Part shown: positions 43,202 through 51,623 of the stretch, in pieces
Layout of the letters: every line of letters starts with the position of its first letter
How positions within the stretch are numbered: the first letter of the stretch is position 1
NCBI RefSeq assembly: GCF_000484695.1
Contig: NZ_AXVR01000010.1
Location: 43,317 to 107,316, forward strand
Length of the DNA stretch: 64,000 nt
Direction of reading: 5' to 3'
Origin: Salinispora cortesiana
Lineage (GTDB): Bacteria; Actinomycetota; Actinomycetes; Mycobacteriales; Micromonosporaceae
The notes under the pieces: generated by a model
What the model saw: the letters and a program-made list of their open reading frames with translations, nothing else
Told to the model about the DNA's origin: nothing
Database searches by the model: none
Made by a program: the position numbers and the translations under genes

Positions 43202-44335
43202 TCAGGTGCGCTCCGGGTCCCCCGGATCCGTGGAGCGCAGACGCGCACACGCCTGCTCACACGCCCGTTCAAGTCGTTCCGTGGCGTCCCGGGACAGACC
43301 GCGTTCGGCTGCGATCCAGGAGGCCCACCCATAGACAACGTCCGGAAGGACGTCACTCACATCCGGATCACCGATGGCGTCTCGGGTCAAACCTGGCAGG
43401 CCCAGGGCGGCCATCACCCGACGCGGGCCGAGTCGCATCGGATGGCAGCAAGCTCGATCGATGAGCTGCTCGACGAAGAGGTCCACCGCCTGGCTCGTCG
43501 CGTCGTCCCCGGGCAGCTTGGAGCCGATGCCGGAGGCGAGGAACGCCCGCTTCATGAGTGCGACATCCACGCGGTCGGGCAGCGGGTCCGGCGGTGCGGC
43601 GGCGACGCTCAACGCCCGGGCCCGGGCCAGGGTCAGCGCCCGCATCTTCCGGTATGCAGCCGGCGCCGGATTCGGCTGGTAGTCCCGATCTTCCAGCACC
43701 TCGTCCGAGGTGACGACCGCGTCCTCAAACAACCGCCGGGCATACGCCGGGTCGACCGGCTCGGTAACCAGACCGTCGACTCCGTCGGCGCGGCGTAGGA
43801 CATCCTGCAGCACCTCCACGTCCATGCCGAGGGTCAGCTCTCGAAACAGGCCACCATCCACGGCAAGGTCGATCATGGCCAGGATGCCGTGCTCATCGTC
43901 TCCGTCGTAGGAGAAGACGCACAGCAGGAAGGCGGTCTCGTCGAACGGGTCGTGCGCCCACCAGCAGCCCTCCACCCGCACCCGGCCGATCGTGGACGCC
44001 CAGGAGGCGTCGGGAACGCCCTGTCGGGTCAGCCGGTCGGCGTGCAACCCGGCCAGTTCCCGCTGCGTGTCGACCGGACTCATCGCCTGGAAAGCCCGCA
44101 GCGCCGCCACCGCCGCCGGTGTCTCCCGCCGACCCAACTCCTGGATGACCCGGGCATCCTCGCGCGCTGCGACAGTCAGGGACGGCCCGATCCCCTCCGC
44201 GCCCTGATGGGCGAGCAGCTGCGTCATTCCCTCCTCGATGCGCCACGGCGAACGATTCGCCATGATCGAAAAGTTCCACTCCACGAAGTCAGCGCCCGCA
44301 ACGGCACGATCGATGCCCTGATCGCTGTCATCCAT
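43202..44335 (-). CDS. Conserved-looking hypothetical protein
   Basis: Protein of 377 residues without signal peptide or membrane helices; not recognised. It is acidic and mostly helical in the second half. A central segment (GRVRVEGCWWAHDPFDETAF, then LLCVFSYDGDDEHGILAMID) looks like a compact beta domain. Codon use and third-position GC are normal, so it is a real gene. It converges on the MFS pseudogene. Nothing in the context reveals its job. Confidence 0.65.
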   Translation of the reverse strand: MDDSDQGIDRAVAGADFVEWNFSIMANRSPWRIEEGMTQLLAHQGAEGIGPSLTVAAREDARVIQELGRRETPAAVAALRAFQAMSPVDTQRELAGLHADRLTRQGVPDASWASTIGRVRVEGCWWAHDPFDETAFLLCVFSYDGDDEHGILAMIDLAVDGGLFRELTLGMDVEVLQDVLRRADGVDGLVTEPVDPAYARRLFEDAVVTSDEVLEDRDYQPNPAPAAYRKMRALTLARARALSVAAAPPDPLPDRVDVALMKRAFLASGIGSKLPGDDATSQAVDLFVEQLIDRACCHPMRLGPRRVMAALGLPGLTRDAIGDPDVSDVLPDVVYGWASWIAAERGLSRDATERLERACEQACARLRSTDPGDPERT

Positions 44336-44423
44336 TTCCGGATTGTCGCAGCCGATCGGTGACCAGACGACTACCTCACCGCGCGCGGCGAGCCACTGCC
44401 CGCCCCGGAGAGCGCAGCGCCCT

Positions 44424-44465
44424 CCCGGGGCCCACCCCCGAAGGTCGGAGGGGGCGGGGCCCGGG
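44424..44465 (-). terminator. Terminator of the cold-shock-domain gene
   Basis: CCCGGG-CCC-CCCCC pairs with GGGGG-GGG-CCCGGG (14 pairs, two mismatches) just after the stop at 44482 on the minus strand. Confidence 0.5.
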
Positions 44466-44481
44466 CCGCCATGTGCGGCGG

Positions 44482-44895
44482 CTAGTCCTCGACCCAGCCA
44501 TACTGACGCGCCATGGCGACCAGCGCCCGACGGGCCTCAACGATCTGCGCACCGGTCATCGTGGGCACGTTCGCCAGCAGCAGCTCGGTCACGGCGCTGT
44601 CGAACTGCTCGACCGCCAACACATCACACTCACCGTCCTCGTCGGACAGGGGCTGCGGGCGACCCGGCACACCACGGTTCGTTACGGCCGGAGCCGTCTC
44701 CAGCACGACGCTCGCGACCTTCAGGCCCCGTTCGGACTGCACAACCTCATAGCTCACCCGCATGCCGGCCGCGACCTGGTGCCGCTGATCACCGAAGTCG
44801 TTCGCATGCACAAAGACGTCATCGCCGCCCCCGAACGGTGCGATAAACCCGTAGCCGCGAACGTCATCGAACCGGACAATCGTCCCTTTTTCCAC
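44482..44895 (-). CDS. Cold-shock-domain protein with helical C-terminal extension
   Basis: Protein of 137 residues. The first 65 are a cold-shock OB fold with KGTIVRFDDVRGYGFIAPFG and DDVFVHANDF, covering the RNP1- and RNP2-like motifs that bind single-stranded nucleic acid. The last 50 residues form a separate acidic helical region (DSAVTELLLANVPTMTG, ARRALVAMARQYGWVED) absent from CspA. The GTG read from 44895 is used, with GGGGGA about six bases upstream. It probably binds RNA; the extension may be a protein contact. Confidence 0.85.
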   Translation of the reverse strand: MEKGTIVRFDDVRGYGFIAPFGGGDDVFVHANDFGDQRHQVAAGMRVSYEVVQSERGLKVASVVLETAPAVTNRGVPGRPQPLSDEDGECDVLAVEQFDSAVTELLLANVPTMTGAQIVEARRALVAMARQYGWVED

Positions 44896-45077
44896 CACAA
44901 TCCCCCAACAAAGACCAACCACCAACACCCGAAGCGCGCAACCTACCGATGGATCCCACGCGCTGCCAGCCTAGCGACCCTGCCACCGGGACGAGACCGG
45001 ACGTCAGCGAGGTGGCCTCCGGCAGCACCGGAAGCGCCAACAGCAGAAGCCCTGACCACGGGTACGATCGGCTCCTT

Positions 45078-45758
45078 GTGGACGGGAACCAGCAGGATTT
45101 GATGATCGCTGTCCCGGCGGGGCAGGTAACGCTCTCCGACCGCCGAACACAGCGCCGATGGTCGGTCGAGTTGAAGCCGTACGAGCTCGCCCGCTTCCCG
45201 GTCACGCAGGCCCAGTACGCCGCGATCACCGGCGCCCGCCCGAGCACGACTCGCGGAGATCAACTGCCGGTCGAGGGGGTGTCCTGGTGGGATGCGGTCC
45301 GGTGCTGCAATGCCTGGTCGCGACGGGACGGGTTGCCGCCGGCCTATCGGTTCTCCGGCGCCGAGGAGATCGAGTGGGACCCCTCCGCCGACGGGTACCG
45401 GTTGCCGACCGAAGCCGAGTGGGAGCACGCGTGCCGCGCCGGTACGACCGGCCCCCGCTACGGACCGCTGGACGAGATCGCCTGGCACCGCGACAACTCG
45501 CGGGAACGAATCCACGAGGTGGGCGGCCGACAACCGAACGCCTGGGGCCTACACGACATGCTGGGCAACGTCTGGGACTGGTGCTGGGATCACTACGACC
45601 CGGAGGTCTACGGCAGCTACCGGGTCCTCCGTGGTGGCGGCTGGTTCGACGAGCACTGGAGTTGCCGGGCCTCCGTACGGCGCCGGAGTCATCCGACGTT
45701 CCGCGTCGACGACGTGGGTTTCCGCGTCGCGCGTTCCATTCGCCCCGAGTGGAACTGA
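45078..45758 (+). CDS. Formylglycine-generating-enzyme-like (SUMF1 fold) protein
   Basis: Protein of about 226 residues with the FGE-sulfatase fold: YELARFPVTQAQYAAITG, LPVEGVSWWDAVRCCNAWS, RLPTEAEWEHACRAG, WGLHDMLGNVWDWCWD and YRVLRGGGWFDEHWSCRASV. Only one of the two copper-binding cysteines of true FGE can be placed (WSC), so it may not be a sulfatase activator. Many such stand-alone proteins are of unknown function. The start is uncertain (GTG 45078, ATG 45102 with AGGA upstream, or ATG 44949). No sulfatase gene is nearby. Confidence 0.8.
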   Translation: MDGNQQDLMIAVPAGQVTLSDRRTQRRWSVELKPYELARFPVTQAQYAAITGARPSTTRGDQLPVEGVSWWDAVRCCNAWSRRDGLPPAYRFSGAEEIEWDPSADGYRLPTEAEWEHACRAGTTGPRYGPLDEIAWHRDNSRERIHEVGGRQPNAWGLHDMLGNVWDWCWDHYDPEVYGSYRVLRGGGWFDEHWSCRASVRRRSHPTFRVDDVGFRVARSIRPEWN

Positions 45759-45773
45759 CCTGGCGCCCGCGCC

Positions 45774-46406
45774 TCACGCCACGGCATAGACCTCGGAGAT
45801 CGCAGCGAGCACCTGATCCCGAGCGGCCTCGGCCGGACAAACGCCGATAAGCACGTAGTAGGCCAGCCCTTCAGCAAGCGCCACCAGGGTCACGGCCACC
45901 TCCGCGGGATCGGCCCCGGCACGGAGATGACCAGCGGCCTGGTCGCAGCGGAGCAGATCGGCGAGCTGGCCGTGGAGTTTGGCGTAGTCGACGCGCAGCC
46001 GGGCGGCGATTGCCTCGTCGGCCAACGCCACCGCGGTGAATGACTGGCGTACCCGCAGGTGAGCACGGGTGACGGCGTCGTACGGAATCAGCTCGGTGAG
46101 CACCACGGTAAGTAGGCGCCGTCGGCTCACGTCCTGGTCATCGGGTCTGGCTTTGGCGGCTATCCGATCGCTGGACAGGGCGTTGCCCCGTTCGAAGGCA
46201 GCCTCGACCAGGCCTCGCTTGGTGGGAAAGTAGTGCTGGACCCGGCCGGGCGACACGCCGGCCTGGGCAGCCACCGCGACCAGGGACACAGCCGCCAGGC
46301 CACGTTCGGCGACAACAGCCAGGACCGCGTCGGCGATCTCGTTGCGCCGACGCTCATGCTCGAAGCCCACCCCTCGAGTTCGACCGGTCGCCAACCCTTC
46401 CCCCAA
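45774..46406 (-). CDS. TetR-family regulator of the divergent DHA2 exporter
   Basis: Regulator of 210 residues. The HTH at about residues 20-66 reads ERRRNEIADAVLAVVAERGL, then SLVAVAAQAGVSPGRVQHYF; the rest is the helical ligand domain with a TetR_C-like end (LVALAEGLAYYVLIG). It is divergent from the MFS gene, with 78 bp containing a palindrome, so a repressor of the exporter and of itself is very likely. The ligand, probably an antibiotic-like molecule, is unknown. Confidence 0.9.
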   Translation of the reverse strand: MGEGLATGRTRGVGFEHERRRNEIADAVLAVVAERGLAAVSLVAVAAQAGVSPGRVQHYFPTKRGLVEAAFERGNALSSDRIAAKARPDDQDVSRRRLLTVVLTELIPYDAVTRAHLRVRQSFTAVALADEAIAARLRVDYAKLHGQLADLLRCDQAAGHLRAGADPAEVAVTLVALAEGLAYYVLIGVCPAEAARDQVLAAISEVYAVA

Positions 46407-46444
46407 CCAGGTTGCCCAGACGCTACGTCATGACTATGTTCTAG

Positions 46445-46450
46445 ATTATA
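46445..46450 (-). promoter_or_regulatory. -10 box for the TetR gene
   Basis: Read on the minus strand this is TATAAT, about 39 bp before the TetR start codon. The palindrome at 46452-46467 lies immediately upstream of it, between -10 and -35, where repressor binding would block RNA polymerase. Confidence 0.5.
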
Positions 46451-46451
46451 G

Positions 46452-46467
46452 CAATGTGATCACACTG
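46452..46467. promoter_or_regulatory. TetR-type operator palindrome
   Basis: CAATGTGATCACACTG is a near-perfect 16-bp dyad with core TGTGATCACA, in the 78-bp divergent gap between the TetR and DHA2 exporter genes. Size, symmetry and place fit the operator of the adjacent TetR protein. Confidence 0.65.
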
Positions 46468-46484
46468 ATTTAATCGGGGGAGTC

Positions 46485-47975
46485 ATGCGGTGGCGGCGGG
46501 GCGGGGACGAGCCGGGCACGCAGCGCGTCCGGCGCCGCACCCCGGACGCGACCTCGGGTCGGGCTGCACTTCTGCTGGCCTGCACCGCACAGTTCCTGGT
46601 GGTACTCGACGTATCCGTGGTCAACGTCGCACTTCCGTCCATCCAACGGGCTCTCTCCCTTTCACCGTCTGGCCTACTGTGGGTGGCCAACGGCTATGCG
46701 CTGGTGTTCGGAGGCTTCCTCCTGTTGGGTGGCCGACTGGGCGATGTGTATGGCCGCAAGTTGGTCTTGATCTCCGGGCTGGGGCTGTTCACGGCCGCGA
46801 GTCTCGTCGGCGGGCTCGCCACCACCGCCGGTGTGTTGGTCGGCGCCCGCGCGTTCCAGGGCCTGGGTGCCGCCACGCTGGCACCCGCCACCTTGACAAT
46901 CCTCACCACGACATTTCCACCAGGGTCCGCGCGCAACCGGGCATTGGCTGTCTGGACCGCGGTCAGCCTGGCCGGCGGCGCGGCCGGCAACCTCCTTAGT
47001 GGCGCCCTCACCGCGTACCTGACCTGGCGGTCAACCTTGCTGATCAACGTACCGATCGGCACGTTCTGCATCGTCCTAGCGGCTGTCACGTTGGCCGGAG
47101 GGCGGCCGCGTGACCGGGTTGTCCAGCTCGACGTCAAGGGCGCTGCCCTGATCACCACCGCCCTGATCGCGGTGACCTACGCCGTCACGGCCAGCTACCC
47201 GCACAGCCGGCGAGGGCCGACCGCCACCGCGGCGTTGGTCGTCGGCCTGATCTGCCTGGCCGCCTTCGTCGCGGTCGAGGCACGCGGCGCCGAACCACGA
47301 CTCCTGCCGCTGCGGCTACTGCGAACCAGGGCAATCTGGCTGGGCAACCTGCTGATGCTGCTGGTCGGGGCCGGCTTCCAGATTCCGCTGTGGTATTTCC
47401 TGACCCTGTACCTGCAGCAGGTACTCGAACTCACCCCGCTGCAAGCCGGGGCCGGGTTCTTACCACACACCCTGCTTATGATGCTGGTCGGAATGCGCGT
47501 GACCCCATGGCTAATGCGACACGTTGCCGCGCGGAGCTTGGTCATCGTCGGAACCGCCATCGCCGCGGCCGGGTTCTGGTGGCAGGGTCAGATCACCGTC
47601 CACAGCACCTACCTGTCCGGCGTCCTCGGCCCGGCCGTCGTGATATCGGTCGGCGGCGGGCTGCTCATCGTGCCACTAACCGCCGTGGTGACCTCCGGCG
47701 TCTCCGGCCCCGATGCCGGGGCAGTCTCCGGGCTGGCTAACGCCGCCAAACAGTTTGGCGGCGCCCTTGGCCTGACCGCACTCATCGCGTTGACCAGCCG
47801 GCATTCGTCCACCAAGGCCGATCTTGTCAGCGGCTACGCGCAGGCATTCGCGTTCACCGCCCTTATCTTGACCCTCGTCGCCGTCGTGGCGTTCGCACTA
47901 CCAGCCGGGGATGCCGTCAGGCCACCTCCCAGGTCTCGCCGGACCACCGCCGGCGCAGCCGGCGGTCGTGACTGA
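46485..47975 (+). CDS. MFS exporter, DHA2 (14-helix) drug transporter
   Basis: Transporter of 496 residues starting at ATG 46485 with GGGGGAG upstream. The DHA2 pattern is plain: QFLVVLDVSVVNVALPSIQR (motif D1), LLGGRLGDVYGRKLVLISGL (motif A) and WRSTLLINVPIGTFCIVLA. Fourteen helices are predicted. It probably exports a toxic compound under control of the divergent TetR. Its last 59 bp overlap the 3' end of the convergent ABC-F gene. Confidence 0.92.
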   Translation: MRWRRGGDEPGTQRVRRRTPDATSGRAALLLACTAQFLVVLDVSVVNVALPSIQRALSLSPSGLLWVANGYALVFGGFLLLGGRLGDVYGRKLVLISGLGLFTAASLVGGLATTAGVLVGARAFQGLGAATLAPATLTILTTTFPPGSARNRALAVWTAVSLAGGAAGNLLSGALTAYLTWRSTLLINVPIGTFCIVLAAVTLAGGRPRDRVVQLDVKGAALITTALIAVTYAVTASYPHSRRGPTATAALVVGLICLAAFVAVEARGAEPRLLPLRLLRTRAIWLGNLLMLLVGAGFQIPLWYFLTLYLQQVLELTPLQAGAGFLPHTLLMMLVGMRVTPWLMRHVAARSLVIVGTAIAAAGFWWQGQITVHSTYLSGVLGPAVVISVGGGLLIVPLTAVVTSGVSGPDAGAVSGLANAAKQFGGALGLTALIALTSRHSSTKADLVSGYAQAFAFTALILTLVAVVAFALPAGDAVRPPPRSRRTTAGAAGGRD

Positions 47976-49509
47976 CCACCACCACGGCGCCTTGGTATTC
48001 CTCGAGAGCGGCCTCCAACTCCTCGACCAGGCCCAGCGAGAGATGGTTGGTGGGCTCGTCCAACAGCAGAAGGTCGACGGGCTCGCTAAACAGCCGGGCC
48101 ACCGCCAGCCGCTGGCGTTGCCCGGTGGAGAGCCGACCGATCGGCACGGTGAGGCTCTCCGGGGTGAACAACCCGAGCGAGAGCAGACTGGAGATGTACT
48201 CCTCGGCTGGACCGGGCCGTCCGTGCGCGAAGGCGGCCAGCAGAGTCCGCTCCGGCTCGGCGGTGGAAGCCTCCTGCGGGAGGTACCCGATCCGGCCAGA
48301 ACGGGTCACCTGACCACCGTCCGGGGCGAGGTCACCAGCGAAGATCCGCAGCAGCGTGCTCTTCCCGGCGCCGTTCGGCCCCCGGATCAACAGGCGTCGA
48401 CCCGTCGCGACGGTCAACGTGGTGGGCTTGAGCCGACCGGCGAACGTCACCTCCTGGGCGGCAAGTAGCACCCCGGCGGCGACTGCCGTAGGCGTGGGCG
48501 GCTCGAACCGAAGCGGGTCGGGCGGCGGCGGCACCGGGTCCTCGTGGAGGCGGCGCAGGCGTAGCTCCGCGTTGCGGACGCGGCTCGCGACCGACTGCTG
48601 CACCCGGCCCGCGTTGCGGTCATAGGCAATCTTGTTGCGATCCTTCATCGCCCGGCCGGGCGCCACCTGTCGGGCCGTGGTCGCCGCGACCTCCCGCAGC
48701 CGGTCCAACTCCGCCTGCCGCTGTTCGTATGCCTGCTGCCAGCGTTGCCGGGCCGCCGCCCGCTCGATCAGGTAGCCGGCGTACCCGGTGCCGTAGCGGA
48801 CCAGGGTACGCCGGTCCGCGTCCACCTCGATCAAACCGGTGGCGACCTGCTCCAGGAAGACCCGGTCATGGGAGATCACGACCGTGGTGCCACGCCGGGA
48901 GCGGAGGTACCCCTCCAGCCAGCTCAACGCGGCGTCGTCGAGGTGGTTGGTCGGTTCGTCGAGCAGCAGCACCTCGCTGTTGGCGGCCAGCACCGAGGCC
49001 AGGTGCACGCGGGCCTGCTCCCCGCCGGAGAGGCCGCCAAGCGGACGATCCCGCTCCACCGCGGTCAGCCCCAGCCCGTGCAACGCCTGCTCGACCCGGG
49101 CGTCGGCCTCGTAGCCTCCCCGCAGCTCGAAGGCGGTCGCCAGGTTCCCGTACTCGGTCAGGTCGTTCTGGTTGCCGCCAGCGAGCCGTGGCTCCAGTTC
49201 CCGTAACCGCGCCTCCATCGCATGTAGGTCGGCCAGGGCGACATCGATCGCCTGCTGAACGGTCAGCTGCCCCGGCAGGTACATGTCCTGGGCGAGGTAC
49301 CCGACACCGCCGTCGGCGGTGACGGTCACCTGTCCACCGTCCGGCTCCTCTCGGCCGGCGAGCAGGCGCAGCAGCGTCGACTTGCCGGAGCCGTTCTCGC
49401 CGATGATCCCCGTACGCCGGTTCGGGCCAATGGCGAAGGTGACGCCGTCGAGCAGAAGTCGGTCGCCGTAGGCCTTGGTCACGCTATGGACGCTGATCTG
49501 GGTAGACAT
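47917..49509 (-). CDS. ABC-F ATPase, likely ribosome-protection type
   Basis: Soluble protein of 530 residues with two ATPase domains and no membrane part. Walker A GENGSGKS and GPNGAGKS, signatures LSGGEQAR and LSTGQRQR, and LLLDEPTNHL twice. The interdomain linker (about 225-310) is rich in Arg and Gln. ABC-F proteins of this kind bind the ribosome and may displace antibiotics, although housekeeping types look alike. The ATG read from 49509 (CGGAG upstream) is used. It is divergent from a TetR gene, which favours an inducible resistance role. Confidence 0.88.
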   Translation of the reverse strand: MSTQISVHSVTKAYGDRLLLDGVTFAIGPNRRTGIIGENGSGKSTLLRLLAGREEPDGGQVTVTADGGVGYLAQDMYLPGQLTVQQAIDVALADLHAMEARLRELEPRLAGGNQNDLTEYGNLATAFELRGGYEADARVEQALHGLGLTAVERDRPLGGLSGGEQARVHLASVLAANSEVLLLDEPTNHLDDAALSWLEGYLRSRRGTTVVISHDRVFLEQVATGLIEVDADRRTLVRYGTGYAGYLIERAAARQRWQQAYEQRQAELDRLREVAATTARQVAPGRAMKDRNKIAYDRNAGRVQQSVASRVRNAELRLRRLHEDPVPPPPDPLRFEPPTPTAVAAGVLLAAQEVTFAGRLKPTTLTVATGRRLLIRGPNGAGKSTLLRIFAGDLAPDGGQVTRSGRIGYLPQEASTAEPERTLLAAFAHGRPGPAEEYISSLLSLGLFTPESLTVPIGRLSTGQRQRLAVARLFSEPVDLLLLDEPTNHLSLGLVEELEAALEEYQGAVVVVSHDRRLRRRWSGETWEVA

Positions 49510-49585
49510 ATGGATACTCCGAAGTGTCATGGTCGGGAACCCGCCGGGGCGGGAGGTCGGACACGGGGAACACTGAGCGGAGCAT
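49484..49585 (-). CDS. Possible leader peptide of the ABC-F gene
   Basis: A 33-codon open frame begins at tandem ATG codons (49588 and 49585, minus strand) right after AGGGAGGC, the best ribosome site in the leader. It runs across a CCCGCC-GG-GGCGGG hairpin (49540-49553) and overlaps the ABC-F start in another frame. The peptide contains Pro-Pro-Arg-Arg. Leader peptides that stall ribosomes control many ABC-F and methylase resistance genes. Expression is not proven, and the spacing of the site is short. Confidence 0.35.
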   Translation of the reverse strand: MLRSVFPVSDLPPRRVPDHDTSEYPYVYPDQRP

Positions 49586-49627
49586 CATGCCTCCCTAAAG
49601 CTATGGATGTAGCGATAAGATGCTGAC

Positions 49628-50287
49628 ATGGTCCAGCCCCCGTCGACAACCGATAAGTCGCCGCGCCGCCCAAACGGACGCAGTGCGCGCGTCCGCCGCC
49701 AGGTGCTCGACGCCGTCCGCGCGCAGCTGGTTGACGGCGGCTTCGACCTACTGACCATGGACGCCGTGGCCGACCGGTCGGGCGTACACCGGACCACGGT
49801 CTACCGACGCTGGCGGGACATCGGCGGCCTACTGGCTGATGTCCTGACAGACGCAACCGGCGACGACTGGAGCCCGCCACAGACCGGCTCACTGGAGACA
49901 GACCTCGCCGCAGTCAACCGTGAGGTCCACGCGGCACTGACCGCCGACCCATCGATCAGCACCGCGCTGATCGCCGCTTCGTTTCGCTCCCCCCAGGCAG
50001 CAGCGGCGCTGCGGACCTTCTGGGCCGATCGCAACGCGCGCTGTACTGCCATCGTGCGACGCGCCATTGACCGCGGCGAGGTCCCAGCCGACACCGACCC
50101 GCGCGCCGTGATCATCGCCGCGACCGCACCGCTCTACCTCACCCTCGTCCTACTCCGGTCTCCCGCCGACAGCGGCCTCGCCACACGCTCGGCCCACCAG
50201 GTGAGCGTCGCCGCCCGGGCGGGCGCCTTCGCCCGTCCCAGCAACGAGCCCATGACCGCCGGCACACCAGGATCCGGGGTGCGGTGA
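49628..50287 (+). CDS. TetR-family regulator divergent from the ABC-F gene
   Basis: Regulator of 219 residues: HTH with RRQVLDAVRAQLVDGGFDLL, then MDAVADRSGVHRTTVYRRW, followed by a TetR_C_11-like ligand domain (TALIAASFRSPQAAAALRTF). It is separated from the ABC-F gene by 118 bp, in which TATGGATGTAGCGATA (49603-49618) is a weak dyad. It probably represses the ABC-F gene. Confidence 0.88.
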   Translation: MVQPPSTTDKSPRRPNGRSARVRRQVLDAVRAQLVDGGFDLLTMDAVADRSGVHRTTVYRRWRDIGGLLADVLTDATGDDWSPPQTGSLETDLAAVNREVHAALTADPSISTALIAASFRSPQAAAALRTFWADRNARCTAIVRRAIDRGEVPADTDPRAVIIAATAPLYLTLVLLRSPADSGLATRSAHQVSVAARAGAFARPSNEPMTAGTPGSGVR

Positions 50288-50645
50288 AGCCCGCCGACGC
50301 ACCGGGTCACCGGGTCACCGGGTCACCGAGGCATAAGTCCTCGCCAACCTGATCTTTAAGTGCGGCTGGTAGCTGCGTCGACAGTACTGACACGTCCGCT
50401 CCGCCGGCCGGTCCCATACGCTCGCGCTCGCTGTCGAGCTGCCCTCGCGGCTGGGGCACAGACCGATGGGGCAGCTCGACACCCAACACCACAACGCCGA
50501 CTCCGTGGCGTGTGGCAGCTGCGAACCTGGTCGAGCTCCACCAACCCGAGCTCTTCAATGCTGCTGTGAAAAAGGTAACCAACATGAGGCTGCGCGCCGG
50601 TGATTCCTGTTAGGATTCCGCAATTCTTCATGTCGCCGCCATTGA
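50288..50645. other. Intergenic region with a tandem octamer repeat
   Basis: No gene supported. CACCGGGT occurs three times in a row (50300-50323) followed by a CACCGAGG variant, directly after the TetR stop. The part from 50560 to 50645 is AT-richer and probably carries the promoter of the oxygenase gene. Short open frames here lack any domain. Confidence 0.5.
50300..50331. repeat. Tandem octamer CACCGGGT, 3.5 copies
   Basis: Three exact copies and one variant of an 8-bp unit follow the TetR stop codon. The cause may be slippage. A regulatory role is possible but unsupported. Confidence 0.7.
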
Positions 50646-50660
50646 AGAAGGGAACCTTCT
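50646..50660 (+). promoter_or_regulatory. Hairpin enclosing the ribosome site of the oxygenase gene
   Basis: AGAAGG (50646-50651) pairs with CCTTCT (50655-50660) around GAA. The 5' arm is the only ribosome-binding sequence for ATG 50663, so the stem would hide it and could limit translation. Confidence 0.4.
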
Positions 50661-50662
50661 GA

Positions 50663-51505
50663 ATGCATGACGTGGACACCGTGCGCTATCCACTGGCCGC
50701 TCCGGGAAGCGACGCATGGGAACGCGTCGTCACAAAAACCCGCGCCGACCTGCGCGACCATGGTTGCAGTGTGCTGCCGGAGTTCATTCGACCGACTAGC
50801 TGGGAGACGCTACGACGGGAAGGCGCCACAGTTGCCCCGTCGGCATACTACGACGTTACGGAAACTAACGTCTACAATACGAAACTCGATGCCGATCTGC
50901 CGGCGGAGCACCCGGGTCGCATCATCATGCGCCGCGGCAACGCGTTCGTCCCACGAGATCTGATCCCCGCCGACAGTGTCATCCACCGGCTCTACCGCGA
51001 CCCGTCGTTCGTGCGCTTTGTCGCCGCCTGCTTCGAACTTCCGGCGCTCCACGAGCTCGCCGACCCGCTCTCCGGCCTGGTACTCAACGTCGTGCAGCCC
51101 GGCATGGACCATCCGTGGCACTTTGACCTCAACGAGTTCACCGTCAGCCTGCTGACCCAGGAGCCGGAGGACGGGGGCGTCTTCGAGTACTGCCCGAACA
51201 TCCGTTCGGCGGGTGCGGAGAACTTCGACGCTGTCCGTTCGGTGCTCACCGGCGTCGATCGGGCACCGGTACGAGCCCAGACCCTGCGCCTCGGTGACCT
51301 CCAACTGTTCAAGGGGCGGTACGCGCTGCACCGGGTGAGTACCGTGCGCGGGGACACCGCCCGACACACAGCGATCTTCGCCTACTCCCAGCGCCCCGGC
51401 GTGATGGGCAGTGTCACCCGGACGCGACAGCTCTTCGGCCGGGTCCTGCCGACGCACCGCGATGCCGAGCGTCATGCCATCCGAGTCGACCAGCTGCTGG
51501 ACTAG
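50663..51505 (+). CDS. HalD/BesD-like Fe(II)/2-oxoglutarate oxygenase, predicted amino-acid hydroxylase
   Basis: Protein of 280 residues resembling the BesD/HalD group that halogenates or hydroxylates free amino acids. Segments include DPLSGLVLNVVQPGMDHPWH and GVFEYCPNI. The iron triad is intact: His153 and Asp155 in PWHFDLNEF and His223 in ALHRVST, with Arg234 for 2-oxoglutarate. Halogenases replace that Asp with Gly or Ala, so this one should hydroxylate. The substrate is unknown; lysine-like amino acids are the family precedent. It is 118 bp upstream of the acyltransferase gene on the same strand. Confidence 0.82.
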   Translation: MHDVDTVRYPLAAPGSDAWERVVTKTRADLRDHGCSVLPEFIRPTSWETLRREGATVAPSAYYDVTETNVYNTKLDADLPAEHPGRIIMRRGNAFVPRDLIPADSVIHRLYRDPSFVRFVAACFELPALHELADPLSGLVLNVVQPGMDHPWHFDLNEFTVSLLTQEPEDGGVFEYCPNIRSAGAENFDAVRSVLTGVDRAPVRAQTLRLGDLQLFKGRYALHRVSTVRGDTARHTAIFAYSQRPGVMGSVTRTRQLFGRVLPTHRDAERHAIRVDQLLD

Positions 51506-51623
51506 CGCTCGCAATGCTACCCAGTGCGTTTTGACCCGCCCGGAAGGCTTCCGGCGACATACCCTTTGACCGCGACCACTGGCCCAGAAGCGGCCCGACG
51601 AGCAGCACATTCCAGGAGGCCGA

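Noticed and set aside
45078..45758. Second EgtB
   Set aside because: It lacks the DinB-like N-terminal domain and the HX3HXE motif; only the SUMF1 fold is shared.
50300..50331. Short CRISPR-like array
   Set aside because: The units are contiguous octamers with no spacers and only about 3.5 copies.
50663..51505. Amino-acid halogenase (BesD-like) activity
   Set aside because: Asp155 of the iron triad is present. Known halogenases of this group need Gly or Ala there to make room for chloride.
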